Positions 1-9,745 of a DNA stretch of 64,000 nucleotides are shown here, piece after piece. The translations under genes were made by a program, and so were the position numbers. Position 1 is the stretch's first letter. Each line of letters begins with the position of its first letter. This DNA comes from Clarkia xantiana subsp. parviflora (taxonomy: Eukaryota > Streptophyta > Magnoliopsida > Myrtales > Onagraceae): positions 248,001 through 312,000 of the forward strand of contig JAPTYO010000007.1 in the NCBI GenBank assembly GCA_036873135.1, given 5' to 3'. Below the pieces are notes generated by a model. That model was not told the DNA's origin and searched no databases. It was given only the letters and a program-made list of their open reading frames with translations.

Positions 1-195
1 CTTTAAAAAAAGATGGTTGTGATTTTAACTTGAAATGACAACAGAAAAGGATATATTTCTTATAGCATATGTTTGACAAAGATACCAATGATTGTTTTCT
101 ACTATTTTTCCTAAGATCTCTAACACAATAAATTCAGAGGATTAGCTGTGAATACCAGAGTCTTCTTCTACATTAAGTTTCCCTGTTGGTTGAAG

Positions 196-643
196 TTAGG
201 GGTCTCAACGGAGCGGGTATCGTTTGCCCCGTATCCGTTTCGCGAATCGAGATAGTCGATATGTACTCGTTCCATACATCTCTCAGGGCGGGGCGGGTCA
301 CCTACTAGAAGCACATAATCTATTAACAATAATTCTAAACCCTAAACTATATATTTACACATTTAAATTTAGCTCAAAATTCGAATCATAAATTACAAAT
401 TTAAATCCAAATCCAAATGCAAGTCACCAAACTTATTATAATTCTTATTATTTTGACAATGTAGTATATTATCTATATAAATTTATATAATATGCATGTA
501 ATATATGTACAAATGATAAATGTGCGTGGCGGGGCGGCGGGTCGACCCCAAAACCGTACACGCCCCATGGGTCACGGGTTGGCGGGGCAAAATCAGGGCG
601 GGTCCCGCGGGTCGGCGGGTACCCGTGACCCGTTGTCACCCTA
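196..643. mobile_element. hAT-like non-autonomous element, degenerate
   Basis: Left end TAGGGGTCTCAACGG and right end (reverse complement) TAGGGTGACAACGG resemble the TAGGGGTGGCAA termini common in plant hAT elements. Subterminal DNA is strikingly GC-rich (runs of GGCGGG and CGGGT) against AT-rich flanks, and the middle is AT-rich. The 8-bp flanks do not match, so no target duplication is visible. Length is 448 bp and there is no coding capacity. Family assignment rests on the termini only; an old hAT insertion with decayed flanks is the best reading. Confidence 0.5.
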
Positions 644-1245
644 CTGTAATCAAACAAATTACTAGCTAATGTTTGACACTTAATCAATTTTCTACTTATT
701 TTCTTCATTCATACCAAACACATGACTCATTCGGTCCAAATTAAATAGATATATTAACACAACTATCAATTTTTTCATGTCAAAATTATAAGAAAACTCT
801 ATTGGAATTTTGGAATTTAGTATTAGTATTAGAAAATCCATTTGATGCTAAAATTCTGAAATAATGAGTCTCATAAATAGTATTTTGTATATATTTCCAT
901 TTCCATACAACAAATATGGGCAAGTAATTGCAATTTGCAGATTGTTTTTCTCGTTGAGGACACTAACATATATATAACACCACGTTTCACATGGGTGATC
1001 GTGATGGGCTACTGCATGTTGTCTAATTATATTCTTATGTAGATAAGATAATAATGAGTTTTACACGTTGCTGCTGCAAATTTTGTTATATATTCCAAAA
1101 TGAGCAAACATGGGAACCCTTACCCACCCAGTACATGAGGTTACGTTCCGGTCAACGGGTGTTACTGTCAGTGATCGGATCACCATGAATTATTACATAT
1201 AAGTAACAGTGTCTATATATCATGATGATCACTTGCCACACTTAA

Positions 1246-1265
1246 ATTATTATTATTATTATTAT
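1246..1265. repeat. (ATT)n microsatellite in 5' leader
   Basis: About six ATT units end one base before the WSD start codon at 1267. Length variation here would change the leader without touching the protein. Confidence 0.8.
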
Positions 1266-1266
1266 C

Positions 1267-2622
1267 ATGGTGTTGCCAAGCGATATTTACTCCGGCGAAC
1301 CGCTGACGCCGGCAGGGCGAGTGTTCCTCCAGAAGGAGACACCTCAGGTGGTCCACTTGGCCGTCGGGATGAAACACGATATCGACGTCGAAGCCGTCAA
1401 GGAAGCAATCGAGGACTCTATCATGGCGAAACACCCTAGGTTTTGCAGCTTAATGGTCCGCAATCGTTGGGGTGTCGAGCAATGGAGAAAGACCGATATC
1501 GACATTGATCGCCACTTCATCGTAATCGACGGCTCGATCGACGGAGAAGATGATGAAGCGGCTGTGAATGGATATCTGGCCGATCTGTCTTTGTCGTCGT
1601 CGACTCTCGACGAGTCGAAACCCTTATGGGAAATCCACGTGCTTAAATCACGTAAGTGCATGGTTATGAGAATCCATCACGCGCTCGGAGACGGAATCTC
1701 CCTCGTTTCGATGCTCCGGTCTCTCTGCACCGATCCCGTCCCGATCGCGATAAAAACATCAAGCAACCGATCGTCATTTTCGGTGCTAGTGCAACGAGTT
1801 TGGTTCTCCGTAGTGTTCATCGTCGGGTTTATTTTCCGATCCTTAAGTTGGGTGAAAGATCGGAAGAACCCGATAAGCGGAGGGGACGGGGTCGAGCTCT
1901 GGCCGAGAAAGCTAGCGACGGCACGATTCAACCTCAACGACATGAAATTTGTCAAGAAATCAGTCCTACCGGGTGCAACCATTAACGACGTCCTAATCGG
2001 GGTTATTTCGGCAGGACTTCATCGATACTTAAACGAAAAATGGCCCGGTTCCATGCGGTCCGGTATGCAAATAACGGGTATAGCAGCAGTCAATTTAAGA
2101 AAGCAACCCGGGCTTCACGACATCACGAAGCTAATGACGGGCGACCCGAGCATACGGTGGGGGAATCTCTTCGGCATCATGCTTTTGCCGTTGTATTACT
2201 CGGCCGGAGGAACGGTGAATCCGCTAGACCATATAACGAATGTGAAGGAAATGTTGGATCGTAAGAAGAGTTCATTTGAGGCGGCGTTCTCGTACTGGAC
2301 AACCGGTGTCGTGACGTCGTGGTTCGGGTCGAAAGTCGCGTCCAGTCTTCTAAGGAAAATCTTTTGCAACACGACGTTTACGGTCTCTAACATGGTCGGG
2401 CCGCAAGAGCGGATTGCGTATCTGGGTAACCCGATAACGTACATACGGGCCAATGTTTCGAGCTTGCCGCATTCACTTACGATGCACATGGTGAGCTACG
2501 CCGGAACGGCGGATCTACAGATCATGGTTGCAAAAGACATTATTCCGGATCCTGAGTTTCTAGCGAAGTGCTTTGAGGGTGCGCTTATGGATATGAAACT
2601 GGCTCTTTCAAAGAGTACGTAA
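1267..2622 (+). CDS. WSD1-like: WSD-type wax ester synthase/diacylglycerol acyltransferase
   Basis: Single-exon gene for 451 aa. It belongs to the bifunctional WSD family, which joins fatty acyl-CoA to long-chain alcohols (wax esters) or diacylglycerol at the endoplasmic reticulum. Seen: the catalytic HHALGDG motif (HHxxxDG) at residues 137-143, the N-terminal EPLTPAGRVFL block, the SKPLWEIHVL strand before the active site, the IND block near 239-241, the WGNLFG motif near 298 that opens the C-terminal DUF1298 domain, and a hydrophobic stretch near 178-195. Family members are about 460-500 aa, so the protein is close to full length. The start was chosen because the family begins with this block a few residues from Met. 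Family genes in Arabidopsis carry several introns as I recall; this copy has none, which suggests a retrocopy. Substrates cannot be told from sequence. Confidence 0.9.
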   Translation: MVLPSDIYSGEPLTPAGRVFLQKETPQVVHLAVGMKHDIDVEAVKEAIEDSIMAKHPRFCSLMVRNRWGVEQWRKTDIDIDRHFIVIDGSIDGEDDEAAVNGYLADLSLSSSTLDESKPLWEIHVLKSRKCMVMRIHHALGDGISLVSMLRSLCTDPVPIAIKTSSNRSSFSVLVQRVWFSVVFIVGFIFRSLSWVKDRKNPISGGDGVELWPRKLATARFNLNDMKFVKKSVLPGATINDVLIGVISAGLHRYLNEKWPGSMRSGMQITGIAAVNLRKQPGLHDITKLMTGDPSIRWGNLFGIMLLPLYYSAGGTVNPLDHITNVKEMLDRKKSSFEAAFSYWTTGVVTSWFGSKVASSLLRKIFCNTTFTVSNMVGPQERIAYLGNPITYIRANVSSLPHSLTMHMVSYAGTADLQIMVAKDIIPDPEFLAKCFEGALMDMKLALSKST

Positions 2623-4396
2623 TCTAGGTATGTTTGGTTCGTGGAATTGGAATAGAATATGAATAAAGAATGTGTGTAGTCATTATGGTGATGTTTAGTT
2701 ATTTAATTGTGTAAAATAAATATTTTAAATTTCAAATTTGGAAGGAACTTAGCTTAACTTTAGGATTAACTATTCCAAATTTGCTAAAATTGAAAATAAA
2801 AATAAAAATACGATTTTAAACTTACATTTTAATTGAAATAACAAAGCTTGCCGCCCCACGTCGCTGCCTCCTCCAGCCACCGCCCCTCACCTGTCACTCG
2901 CTCGTCGTCGCCGCTCGTCCGGCCACCCTTCACCCGTCGCCGCTCGTCCGCTTCCACTATTACCGCGTAAAGGTATTTTTCCATGTTTAATATTATTAAG
3001 GGTTAATAACTAAAAAACTGTCCAAGGTTTCCCCTATGTTAAAATTAGGTGTCTGAAGTTTCAAATGTTAAACTGTAGTGTCCAAGGTTTCAATTTTGTT
3101 AAAATATGGTGTCTCGGTGTGATTACTTTAGAGAAGTTAATTCCGACGAAACCATCTGTCAAATTCGAGCTCCCATACACACTCTCTTCTCGTCATCTTG
3201 CCGGGATCGTCACATAAGAAGTTGGTCACATCCGCGCAAGTAAATCTCGCTCTATTGTCCTTGGAAAATGGCTCCACGCCACTCTTCTAGAAATTTTTTT
3301 TTTTTAATGTTCAATTTTAGGGTGAAACTTCACGTTTTTGTGAAAAGTAAAGAGTGATGGATTATGAGTGGGTGGTTGGGTTGATGAAAATGATTAAATG
3401 GAGATGAAAAGACGCACAAAGACACCAAATTTCAACAAAAATGAAACTTGGGACAGTCTACTTTAACATTTCAAACTTCAGACACTTAATTTTAACATAG
3501 GGTAAACATTGGACAGTTTTTTAGTTATTAACCCTATTATTAATTTGATTAATATAGATAGTAAAATTGTATATTTGTCAATCTGAACTTATTTCATTCA
3601 TTTATTATAACATTCTATCTATCTACCATAAACCCACATAGTTAATTTGGAAACAAAAATGTAGGTTCTAAACACACATAATTTGAATCCACATTGTAAC
3701 ACCTCCGAAAATGACTTTTAGCATTGGCTGCTTGGTTCCTATATAATGTAAACTCATCCCTACAAACATTGCAAACAATCGTATCTAGGTATGAAATCAA
3801 TCAAAAAATTTAATATCGAATTCGGTAAATAACTATTTCTGGCCGATTTGGTCGGTCAGAAATTATTATTGACTGTTTTTTTCGTCAGTAATTTTAATAC
3901 CGATAACCGGCCGAAATTAATGTAATCATTCATGGAAGCTTATTGTCATTTTAAATTTAATAATTAGAATTTTGTATAGAGGCTAAACTATATATAGCCA
4001 GAGAAATATGTAACGGTATGCCATACTACAATATTAAATTTATAGATTAATTATAGAAAATAGATTTTATAATTAATTATTAATACTACTAATGATTAAT
4101 GTGACATAGATTTGAAAGGGGTTTATGATCTATGTTAATTGTTATACTCAGCTAGCTAACCGTGACACATAATCGTTTAATATTAAACTAACAGATATTG
4201 TTTGCATTCTATATATGAATATAATAATAATATCTTCATGATGATGACGCGTCTTCTTCATTATCAGATGTGATCTTCTTCTTCTCCTTTAACTTTCTCT
4301 CTCAGGATCTCTTCTGTTTCTTACGGAACTAGTAAACCTCAAACCAAATTCTCTTCCGTAACCAAATTGTCGATTCAAATTCATTCTTTCTTCGTT
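2623..4396. other. intergenic region between WSD and ATG18
   Basis: No gene. Contains a short GC-rich, C-rich patch at about 2850-2960 with a repeated CGCCGCTCGTCCG, then the Mutator-like MITE (3000-3534), then AT-rich DNA. Pyrimidine-rich sequence from about 4250 to 4330 is probably the promoter and start of the ATG18 leader. Confidence 0.5.
2991..3543. mobile_element. Mutator-like MITE (copy 1) with 9-bp target duplication
   Basis: The element (3000-3534, 535 bp) starts GGGTTAATAACTAAAAAACT and ends with the exact reverse complement AGTTATTAACCC of that terminus. The terminal inverted repeats continue, with mismatches, for roughly 100 bp or more (for example AAAATTAGGTGTCTGAAGTT against AACTTCAGACACTTAATTTT). 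Both flanks carry the identical 9-mer TATTATTAA (2991-2999 and 3535-3543). Long TIRs plus a 9-bp duplication fit Mutator-like elements. No coding capacity. A second full copy lies at 40852-41383 in the opposite orientation and a fragment at 34450-34632. Confidence 0.85.
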
Positions 4397-4411
4397 CCAT
4401 TCGTACAAAAA

Positions 4412-4426
4412 ATGTTTATTAATTGA
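4412..4426 (+). promoter_or_regulatory. short upstream ORF in ATG18 leader
   Basis: ATG TTT ATT AAT TGA, a 4-codon uORF upstream of the ATG18 coding region. It matters only if transcription starts before 4412, which I cannot show. Confidence 0.3.
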
Positions 4427-4637
4427 TTGATTAATTTGTTGTACCATAGATTTTTTGTCCAATTGTCAGCTTCAATCAGCTCCGGTGTTCTTTTGTTGGC
4501 ATCCGGAGCTAAAACCCAGAATTTATTGCTTCGATTTTGTCTTCTACAGACTTGTAATTGTCATTTTGAGGTGCTGGAAGACACAAAAGTGGACACGAAT
4601 TTCATTGATTCGCGTGTTTCCAAGCGATAACCGGGGA

Positions 4638-4658
4638 ATGGAGACACTTGTAGCGTGA
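4638..4658 (+). promoter_or_regulatory. short upstream ORF (6 codons) in ATG18 leader
   Basis: Encodes METLVA and stops 120 bp before the chosen ATG18 start. It could reduce translation of the main frame. The transcript start is unknown. Confidence 0.35.
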
Positions 4659-4777
4659 ATCAATCTTCCGCTTTAGGTGTTGGGTCGCCGCGGCTTATGA
4701 TTATATCTGAATTCGGTGGATCAACGGTGTGCTTAGCGTTCTGGGTGTTGGGAATTGTGATTTCGCTGGTTTTGGGG

Positions 4778-7700
4778 ATGAAGAGCAATGACGCCAAAAA
4801 GTCTCCGCGCAACGGTCTAGCTAATGCGTTCATTCCGAGCTCGTTTCGGGCGATATCGAGCTATCTTCGGGTAGTTTCTTCTGGTGCATCAACCGTTGTA
4901 AGGTCCGCAGCATCGGCTGCATCCTCTTTTGTGGACAGGGATGGCGATTCGAGCCACGATCAGGTACTTCTGCAATTTCATTGGTTTCGATTTCTCGATA
5001 CTCCAATCTTATGATTTAGAGCTTGTAGATTATGTCAAGGTTTTGCCTGATTTGGTGCAAAGTTAGGAATTGTACGTTAATAATTCTGATTAATGCTAAA
5101 TTTTCTTTAGGGTATAGTCGGTTTGCGATCAAATATAGTCTGGTCCTACAATGAGTTCCTCAATTTTGGACTGAGCAGTTCTATCTTTGATTACGGAACA
5201 TGTGCAGTAAATGCTGATGATCTCTAAGGGAAAATGTAGAAGAAAAAGTTAGAAAATCAATAGGAGAAAGGGGACACAATTTGAAGGAGTGATTGGTAGC
5301 TGTTAGAGAAAACCAATAGTTGAGATAAGTTATCTGAAACTTACTGATATCGTAGTTGGAAATCATTCCTCTCAAGTGTCTTCTCACCGGTACCACCTCA
5401 TTGATCTCATACATAATTAAGTTTTATCAATTATGGCATGAATTATAAATAAATCAAATTTAAAACTTCATGTTCAGTGCAGTGGGGCGATAGAACATTG
5501 TGTTTTTGCACTACTCATAGTACTTAGTTCGAACTTGTACGGAATGGTAGAATGGTTTGAGGGAGGCCATTAGTACCGTGGTCATAGTTCTGTGATTTAG
5601 TCTGATTAAGGACTGAGACGAAAAAGTATTCCTGAGTCGAGTTATGGGTCTCTTTCAGTCCATTTATTTATAGCTCAGTGTGTATTGAGCAGACAAGTTA
5701 CATTAATGACTTGGAGATGAATTTCAATATTTTGATACATGAGATATTTACTGTGCGAAAAAAATTACAGTGGTGAAATGATTCTTATGAATTGTCTTAC
5801 TATGAAGGTTATTTGGGCTGGATTTGACATATTGGAGGTTGAAGGAGGTATTCATAGGAGAGTTCTTCTGCTTGGCTATCGGTCAGGCTTCCAGGTTTGG
5901 GACGTTGAAGAAGCCGATAATGTCAGGAACTTGGTGTCCAAACATGATGTTGCAGTTTCATTCCTGCAAATGCTGCCACATCCTTCATTCTTGAAGAAAA
6001 TGGAAGACGACTTTGCTAAGAACAGGCCCCTTCTCGTAGTTTGTGCCGACAGTTCCGGATACAATAGCTTCCAGGATGGCTTCACCACTCACTCTAACGA
6101 ACAAATTCCTCGCATTGCTGATCAGGGAAATGGTAGCTTACCTACTGTTGTTCGGTTCTACTCCCTGAAGTCACATTCTTATGTCCATGAGCTAAAGTTT
6201 AGAGCAGTGGTTTATTCTGTGAGATGCAGCTCTCGTGTTGTTGCAATTTTGCAGGCAGCTCAGGTAAATTTCCTCAGCAAAACTAAGCCTTCAAAAACAT
6301 TGTTACTGTTAAGAGGGCAAAAACATTTATTTAAGAACTTTTATGACAAAGAAATTATGACCAATTGTAGATACATTGTTTTGATGCCACGACATTAGAG
6401 AGGATATATACAGCAGTTACAAATCCCATTGTGTCTGGTGGTCTCGGGTTTGGAGGGTATGGACCTCTTGCTGTGGGCCCACGATGGGTGGCCTATAGCG
6501 GAAGTCCAATTCTGGAGCCTAGTAGTGGCCGAGTGCTGCCCAAGCAGTTCACTACCTCAGCTAGTTTCTCTGGATTTGCTTCAAATGGGAGCTTGGTAGC
6601 ACACTATGCAAAGGAATCGAGCAAGCATCTTGCTGCTGGGATCGTGACTCTTGGAGGTATGGGTAGGAATAAGTTATCTCGGTATTACTCAGACATTCGA
6701 CCTGACAATGGCACTCTGCCAACTGGAGAGGATGCTCGGAAAGGGTTTGGAGCAGCCAATAGCCATCGTCATATGCAGGATGGAGACAGTGTTGGAATGG
6801 TACGATACATTACTTACTGAACATTTATTTCAAGGTGGTAAATATTAAACAACAGAACACTACTCTTAGTTTCTGTTTGATTATATATGCTGAAAATCAT
6901 AGTTCATTGTTATTTTCATGTGGTGGTATTCCAGCTAGCTCTCTTTTAAAGGAAAGATGTGTTTTGCAGGTAATTATCAGGGACATTGTCAGCAAATCTG
7001 TGGTTTCCCAGTTCAGGGCCCACAGAAGTCCGATATCTGCTTTGTGTTTCGATTCTAGTGGGACCCTCTTGGTTACGGCTTCTGTTCAGGGACACAACAT
7101 AAATGTCTTCAAAATAATGCCTGGAAATTATGGAAGCTCTGGCATGAACAAGTCCTATGTACATCTCTACCAACTGCAGAGGGGCCTCACAAATGCTGTA
7201 AGCCATTAGTATCACAGTATGCGCAAACAAAATTTCGACAACTGTCATTTTAATTTCCATGAAGGGATAATTTTTAACTGTTTGTTGATTTCTCAGGTTA
7301 TTCGGGATATTAGTTTCAGTGAGGACAGCCGCTGGATTCTGATCAGTTCTTCAAGAGGGACGAGCCATCTCTTTGCTATTAATCCTGAGGGAGGATCAGT
7401 AGACTTTCAGACAAATGCTCAACAAATGCCCGATGAAGAGAGCCTCTGCGTGGTGGGGTCCCCAGTGACTCTCTCTGCTATATGCAGAATTCGAAATGGT
7501 CACAGTGGCTGGAGAGGCACTGTAACTGGAGCAGCAGCAGCTGCCACTGGCCGCTTCAATTCCCCCTCAGGGGCCATAGCTTCGACTTTTCACAATTGCA
7601 ATGGAAGAGGCGATCAAAATTCGAAGTCGAATTTCCATCTTTTGGTGTTCTCGCCAGTTGGGTCTTTGATACAGTATGCATTAAGGGTCCCAAACGGTCT

Positions 7701-8940
7701 TGAATATGAGGCAGTGATTGCAGGTATGGGTAATGCATATGATTCTGTCTCAGAATGTGATGGAAAGCTGTCGGTTGAGGCAATACAGAAATGGAATGTG
7801 TGTCAGAAGCAGAATCGCGCTGAATGCGAGGAAAGTTTTGACATATATGGTGACCAATACCATGGGAATTTAGATAGCAAGAAGATATACCCTGAAAGGA
7901 ATTCGATCTTGTCTGCGGTTAGGGAGACAGCAGGCTCTAGAGCTCGAAGTGGGTCTGATGAAAAACATCACTTGTTTTATATATCGGAGGCTGAACTAAG
8001 TATGCATCAAGAGCTGCCCCCAATATGGGCAAAACCTGGGGTATCTCCTTTAAACTTCAAAATAATTTAAAAAATGGAATTTTTTTGCTCTGAGAGATAA
8101 TTAAATCAACATTCATATCATTTCTTGATAAATAAGCTTTTTTATTATTCATGGGTTCCGGAAAATGCTTATTTGAGAACAGATGAATCGAGGAATGCAT
8201 AAAAACTGTAATTGAGAAACTAACTATTTGTATTTTTGAGGCTGTGATGGTTTTGTTTGTTCCTCTCCAGATCCACTTTCAGTCCATGAATAGTACAGGA
8301 GTTGAAGAAGAAGAATTTGATTCGGGTGGTGAAATTCAAATTGAGAGGATACCAACTCGTACCTTGGAAGTGAGGTCGAAGGATTTGGTTCCAGTATTTG
8401 AGTACCTTCGATCACCCAATAATCAAACACCAAGGTGAGCAAAATCTGTGTGCTTGTATTCCATAGATTTTAAAGCAAAGAGTTGCTCTAAATGTTCACT
8501 GCTCAGACCAAAATATGATCTTTTGTTAAAGTTAGCAGCTTTTTTCTTTTAGGGCTTCAAATTGGAGCAGCAGTGGTGCTGGTAACCATCATGCCTTGCA
8601 TAACAAGTTTGGTTTTTCTGAGAAATCAAATATTTTCTCTGGAAATGCAATTGGTCTGGATTCGATGAAGCCAGTGTTTGCTTCAGCACAACTGTCAAAC
8701 AGCATAGAAGATACCACTTTTGATCGTGGTCTGGTGCCCGAACAAACCAACCCGAACGGCTTCTTACATTATAATGCTACTACTACTGTGCATAACGAGG
8801 ATGACCGGCTCGATCATACTGATGTTAATACCGGAGGCAGCTCAAACTTGGAGGATCCACTCAAGACTGTGTACAGCAACAGACAAGTAGACTTGAGAAT
8901 GGAGACACTTTTTGAGGATAAAGACACCGAGTTCGGTTAG
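4778..8940 (+). CDS. ATG18H: ATG18g/h-type autophagy PROPPIN with BCAS3 domain
   Basis: Seven exons: 4778-4963, 5808-6263, 6371-6799, 6970-7197, 7297-8040, 8271-8434, 8553-8940; 864 aa. All joins keep frame. PROPPIN beta-propellers bind PI3P on autophagic membranes; the long g/h subfamily carries a C-terminal BCAS3-type domain. Seen: basic Ser/Ala-rich N-terminus, the propeller start VIWAGFDILEVEGG, the blade HRSPISALCFDSSGTLLVTAS near 376-396, and at 426-429 LQRG where classical ATG18 proteins have FRRG, so one arginine of the phosphoinositide site is replaced. ELPPIWAKPGIHFQSM marks the BCAS3 part. Length fits Arabidopsis ATG18g/h (about 930-960 aa as I recall), somewhat shorter. The start at 4778 was chosen from the family-like MKSN N-terminus; an in-frame ATG at 4697 would add 27 residues including a hydrophobic helix. 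Convergent with the kinesin gene. Confidence 0.9.
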
Positions 8941-9745
8941 AGGTAAATTTTTAAAAAGAAAATTACTGCATGCAAATTTTGATCGTGGTTCGGGTTATGA
9001 TAAGAGATTTTGGTTTGTTGGTGTTGGTAGCAGGTGTGCAGTAAATTCTTTGATTTCTGCTGGGGAGGCTAGGGCTAGACTCACTTGTGTGGTTTTTTAG
9101 TATTGCAATGAGTCCAACTGCAAAGATGGAATGACAACGGAATGTGCTTGGAATTGTAAATATATTGATGATGTTCCGTTCCTCTATCTTTAGTAAATTA
9201 TTAATATAGCCTCTCATCTCTTGTGTATATACATACATATATAATTACTGATGAAATAAAGTATTTTCAGTATGTGATGATTATATGTAAACAGCTTCCT
9301 CTTATGTGAATCACATCTGTGTTCAATTTGCCAAGCATTGAGAAAGATGGCTGCAACTCTTCTTACACATTAGTTCTTTTTGTTTTGCTTTTTTTTAACA
9401 ATAAGGTAATACAATGGCAAACAACCTCTCTAATATAGCACCATAGATTCAATTAGCACACACTTTGTCAAGATGAACAAAACACAACCCTTCTAATTAC
9501 AGAGGCTCTGAATGAGTGGAATCATCATCATTCCAGAAACAACAGCAGAATACACAACAGAACAGAACAATTCATCAAATATCATCAGCACCATATTTTC
9601 CAATCTTTTAATCTACTAACACAGAAGATTCAAAACCCGGATAAGAAGAATCTCATCACACTATACAATAGAGAACCCACCACCTACGTTAGAATCATTC
9701 CTACCTTCTTTCTTTTTTCCGATTTTAATCGCTAAAACAGACCCA
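8941..9745. other. shared 3' region of convergent ATG18 and kinesin genes
   Basis: No gene. It holds the 3' untranslated regions of two convergent genes whose stop codons are 805 bp apart. The transcripts may overlap tail to tail. Confidence 0.5.

Larger units (their letters stand above)
1..1266. other. intergenic leader region upstream of WSD gene
   Basis: No gene is seen. AT-rich DNA that contains a hAT-like element (196-643, listed separately). Just before the WSD start there is a TATA-like run (CTATATAT, 1213-1220) and an ATT trinucleotide microsatellite (1246-1265) that abuts the start codon, so the leader would be short. Confidence 0.6.

Noticed and set aside
1656..1985. Open frames overlapping the WSD gene on both strands
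   Set aside because: They lie inside a gene with a complete family signature in another frame and match nothing; they are shadows of GC-rich coding DNA.
2850..2960. GC-rich patch as a coding exon
   Set aside because: It is a short low-complexity run of CGCCG/CTCGTCC words with no frame supported by flanking splice sites.
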